The notes below the pieces were generated by a model. That model was given only the letters and a program-made list of their open reading frames with translations, was not told the DNA's origin and searched no databases. This document shows, in pieces, positions 6,546 through 8,476 of a stretch of 8,476 bases of DNA. Origin of the DNA: Blastocatellia bacterium (lineage in GTDB: Bacteria; Acidobacteriota; Blastocatellia; Pyrinomonadales; Pyrinomonadaceae). The position numbers were made by a program, and so were the translations under genes. Within the stretch, counting starts at the first letter, position 1. Each line of letters begins with the position of its first letter. The DNA is taken from NCBI GenBank assembly GCA_003175865.1, contig PSRF01000350.1, positions 1 through 8,476 of the forward strand. Reading direction: 5' to 3'.

Positions 6546-7682
6546 ATGACTCCGCGCCTCAAAGGTTCCACTCTAATCCTGTGCGTTAGTGCCTTGTGTG
6601 TTCTCGCGGTAATTGTCATTGCATATGGACGGCCGGTCGTTACGACGCAGAGCGCTGCACAGAAATGGAACCCGCGTCGAGTTCCCGAAGGAACGGAGTT
6701 CATCGGTGATCAGGCTTGCAAAGAATGTCACAAGAAGGCGTTTGCACAATTCGCGAGAACCGGAATGGCACTCGCAATGGAACCAGTCGCGGGGTCGAAG
6801 GTCCTGGCCGAGAATCCAAAACTCACGCTACAAATCGGTCCGTACTCATATGAAATAAAGCGCCAGGGCAAACAGAGTTTCTACTCGGTCACTGATGGAA
6901 AAGACACGATTTCAGTTCCGATAGAATATGCGCTTGGTCAAGGCCGAATGGGCCAGACCTATGTTCTACAGCACAACGGAAACTTTTATGAAAGCCGCGT
7001 AAGCTTCTACGATCATATCAAGGCACTTGATTTTACGATTGGTTCGCCTCGAACAGTTCCTGCAACACTGGACCAGGCGTTTGGCCGTCAGCTGGGAGCA
7101 CGTGAACTGGTTAGTTGTTTTGGGTGTCATTCAAATGGAGCGACCACGGGACAAAAGCTCCAGCTGGACAAGCTCGCTCATGGTGTTCGTTGCGAGAGCT
7201 GTCATGGTCCCGGTGGACCACATGTCGCGGCGGTCAAAGCCGGTGAACCTGGGTATAAATCGGTCTTCAATCCAGGACGACTCGGCGGTGATGAGCAGAC
7301 CCAGCAGTTTTGTGCGTCATGTCATCGGGGTAATGAGGAGTTCTCGATGCTGCAAAGCGTGGGGATGAACAACGTACGGTTTCAGCCATACCGTATCTTT
7401 CATAGCAAGTGTTACTCGGATGATCGAAACATTAGATGTACGGCGTGCCATAATCCGCATGAACCGTTGAGAGAAGATGCTGCATACTACGACTCGCGAT
7501 GTTTCCAGTGCCACTCTCTCAAAGACCAGCCCGCCGCTCAAGGCAGTGCCCCAAGTTGTCCAGTAGCGACAAAGGAATGCGTCTCTTGTCACATGCCGAA
7601 AATCGAATTGAAGACAGCGCACTTTAAATTTACTGATCACTACATTCGCGTAGTGAAGCCTGATGAGAAGTATCCTAATTGA
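6546..7682 (+). CDS. Multiheme c-type cytochrome with seven CxxCH motifs
   Basis: The product has 378 residues. The ATG at 6546 lies 24 nt after the upstream stop; no clear Shine-Dalgarno is visible, so expression may depend on coupling or a weak site. Residues 8-27 are hydrophobic and serve as an export signal, either uncleaved as an N-terminal anchor or cut near SAA|QKW (38). Seven heme-attachment motifs are seen: CKECH (58-62), CFGCH (191-195), CESCH (216-220), CASCH (256-260), CTACH (298-302), CFQCH (319-323) and CVSCH (345-349). Other histidines that could be distal ligands include H226 in GPGGPH, H286, H305 in HNPHEP, H359 and H365. The opening EFIGDQACKECHKKAFAQFA resembles the cytochrome c554/c' type (PF13435-like). 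A heme-free, beta-rich segment of about 128 residues separates motif 1 from motif 2. It needs cytochrome c maturation outside the cytoplasm. Its role is electron transfer or a redox reaction on an unknown substrate. It sits 6 nt before the CRTAC1-like gene. Confidence 0.9.
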   Translation: MTPRLKGSTLILCVSALCVLAVIVIAYGRPVVTTQSAAQKWNPRRVPEGTEFIGDQACKECHKKAFAQFARTGMALAMEPVAGSKVLAENPKLTLQIGPYSYEIKRQGKQSFYSVTDGKDTISVPIEYALGQGRMGQTYVLQHNGNFYESRVSFYDHIKALDFTIGSPRTVPATLDQAFGRQLGARELVSCFGCHSNGATTGQKLQLDKLAHGVRCESCHGPGGPHVAAVKAGEPGYKSVFNPGRLGGDEQTQQFCASCHRGNEEFSMLQSVGMNNVRFQPYRIFHSKCYSDDRNIRCTACHNPHEPLREDAAYYDSRCFQCHSLKDQPAAQGSAPSCPVATKECVSCHMPKIELKTAHFKFTDHYIRVVKPDEKYPN

Positions 7683-7688
7683 CCAAGT

Positions 7689-8476
7689 ATGATGCGATCG
7701 TTTCTTGTAATCGGGTTATTGTTGGCTGCTGCGGCACTCATCGGATCAGCGCACTACGCTCCTGGTTCTGAAGCAAAGCAGAACCAAGCCCCACAAGTAG
7801 CGGCCAGGCCGGTATTCGTCGAAGTCCCACCATCACAGTCGGGAATTACATGGGTGCATGACAACGGACATTCAGAGGCTCGACATCTACCTGAGACTTG
7901 TGGTGGTGGTGGATTATTCTTCGACTACGATAACGACGGTTGGATGGATATTTATCTCGTCAACAGCGGACCTTCCGATTTCTACAACCCGAAAACTCCA
8001 ATCAAGAACGCGCTCTATCACAACAATCATGATGGGACATTTACTGATGTAACTGACAAGGCTGGAGTTGGTTGCGGCAAAATGGGTTGCTTCGGAATGG
8101 GCGCAGCCGCTGGTGATTTTGATGGTGACGGCTGGCAGGACTTATACGTCACTAACTACGGTCACAATTTTTTGTATCACAACAACGGCGATGGCACTTT
8201 CACTGATGTAACTGATAAAGCTGGTGTCGGAGCCCCCAACTGGTCCACCTGCGCAGTCTGGTTCGACTACGACAACGACGGCAAGCTCGATCTCTTTGTC
8301 TCCAGCTTCGTGGATTACAGTAGCAACGGCAAGATCTTCTGTGGTGACAATCGCATCGGTAAACGTTACTACTGCGTCCCTCGCGTCTTCAAACCGCGAT
8401 CTAGTTTCTTGTTCCACAACGACGGTGGTGGAAAGTTTTCGGATGTCAGTCAAGCTTCGGGCATCGCGGCGTCGCC
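7689..8476 (+). CDS. CRTAC1-like FG-GAP/VCBS repeat protein (3' end outside window)
   Basis: The frame is open from ATG at 7689 to the window end (262 residues visible). A second ATG at 7692 is equally possible, and neither has a clear ribosome site. Residues 1-21 are a signal peptide (possible cleavage GSA|HYA). [11 protein letters not shown] (52-62) followed by [20 protein letters not shown] (67-86) is the standard opening of the bacterial CRTAC1 / ASPIC-UnbV family. Three calcium-binding DxDxDG loops are visible: DYDNDG (79-84), DFDGDG (143-148) and DYDNDG (193-198), each followed by a strand such as MDIYLVN or QDLYVTNYG. This predicts an FG-GAP/VCBS beta-propeller. Cysteines C218 and C229 lie in a segment (FCGDNR, YYCVPR) that in relatives is similarly Cys-containing and may form a disulfide. 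The C-terminal ASPIC/UnbV domain expected for the family is not in the window. Its tight linkage to the multiheme cytochrome suggests they act together outside the cytoplasm (inference). Confidence 0.9.
   Translation, partial: MMRSFLVIGLLLAAAALIGSAHYAPGSEAKQNQAPQVAARPVFVEVPPSQSGITWVHDNGHSEARHLPETCGGGGLFFDYDNDGWMDIYLVNSGPSDFYNPKTPIKNALYHNNHDGTFTDVTDKAGVGCGKMGCFGMGAAAGDFDGDGWQDLYVTNYGHNFLYHNNGDGTFTDVTDKAGVGAPNWSTCAVWFDYDNDGKLDLFVSSFVDYSSNGKIFCGDNRIGKRYYCVPRVFKPRSSFLFHNDGGGKFSDVSQASGIAAS
8013..8231 (+). repeat. Two near-identical 20-codon repeats inside the CRTAC1-like gene
   Basis: Codons 109-128 (8013-8072) and 162-181 (8172-8231) both encode [20 protein letters not shown] and differ only at the sixth residue (H or G). 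The DNA copies differ at several third positions, so the repeat is held by protein-level constraint rather than by a recent duplication. It marks successive blades of the FG-GAP/VCBS propeller. Confidence 0.85.

Noticed and set aside
8013..8231. Repeats in the CRTAC1-like gene as a CRISPR array or mobile repeat
   Set aside because: They are in-frame protein repeats with many synonymous differences, typical of FG-GAP/VCBS blades.
8142..8453. Antisense reading frame rich in valine, threonine and aspartate opposite the CRTAC1-like gene
   Set aside because: Its composition mirrors the Asp/Asn/Gly-rich repeats on the + strand, which carry the calcium-binding motifs.

Overview
The window looks like a chromosomal segment of an Acidobacteriota bacterium. 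The best markers are a protein of the 'VWFA-related Acidobacterial domain' type (TIGR03436-like), the C-terminus of an Oar-like TonB-dependent receptor, several exported TPR proteins, and a multiheme cytochrome c followed directly by a CRTAC1/FG-GAP protein. Base composition is near balanced by eye, which would suit a Blastocatellia-like lineage better than high-GC acidobacteria; that placement is only a guess. All assignments come from reading motifs, with no database search.

Layout, all on the + strand: (1) 1-392, 3' end of an outer-membrane receptor gene. (2) 393-697, a non-coding gap with a strong hairpin (possible terminator), a weak promoter candidate and three copies of a CAGTTGA-type direct repeat. 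(3) 698-3976, a two-gene unit: an exported protein joining a carboxypeptidase-regulatory-like beta domain to TPRs, then the VWFA-related protein. (4) 3977-4071, a short gap holding a terminator-like hairpin and then a TATACT promoter candidate. (5) 4072 to the window end, a tightly packed four-gene unit with gaps of 5, 24 and 6 nt: two exported TPR proteins of almost equal length, a seven-CxxCH cytochrome c, and a CRTAC1-like repeat protein cut by the window edge.

Every product whose N-terminus is visible has a signal peptide or N-terminal anchor, so the whole set appears to work in the periplasm, at the outer membrane or outside the cell. A working idea (inference) is that the TPR and VWFA proteins are protein-binding scaffolds, and that the cytochrome and the calcium-binding beta-propeller-like CRTAC1 protein form an extracytoplasmic redox module with them. 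The substrate cannot be read from the sequence. A further pattern is that most of the export signals end in Ala-Gln, so the mature proteins may start with glutamine, like the pyroglutamate 'Q-rule' known from Bacteroidetes.

No RNA genes, CRISPR arrays, insertion sequences or phage features were seen.
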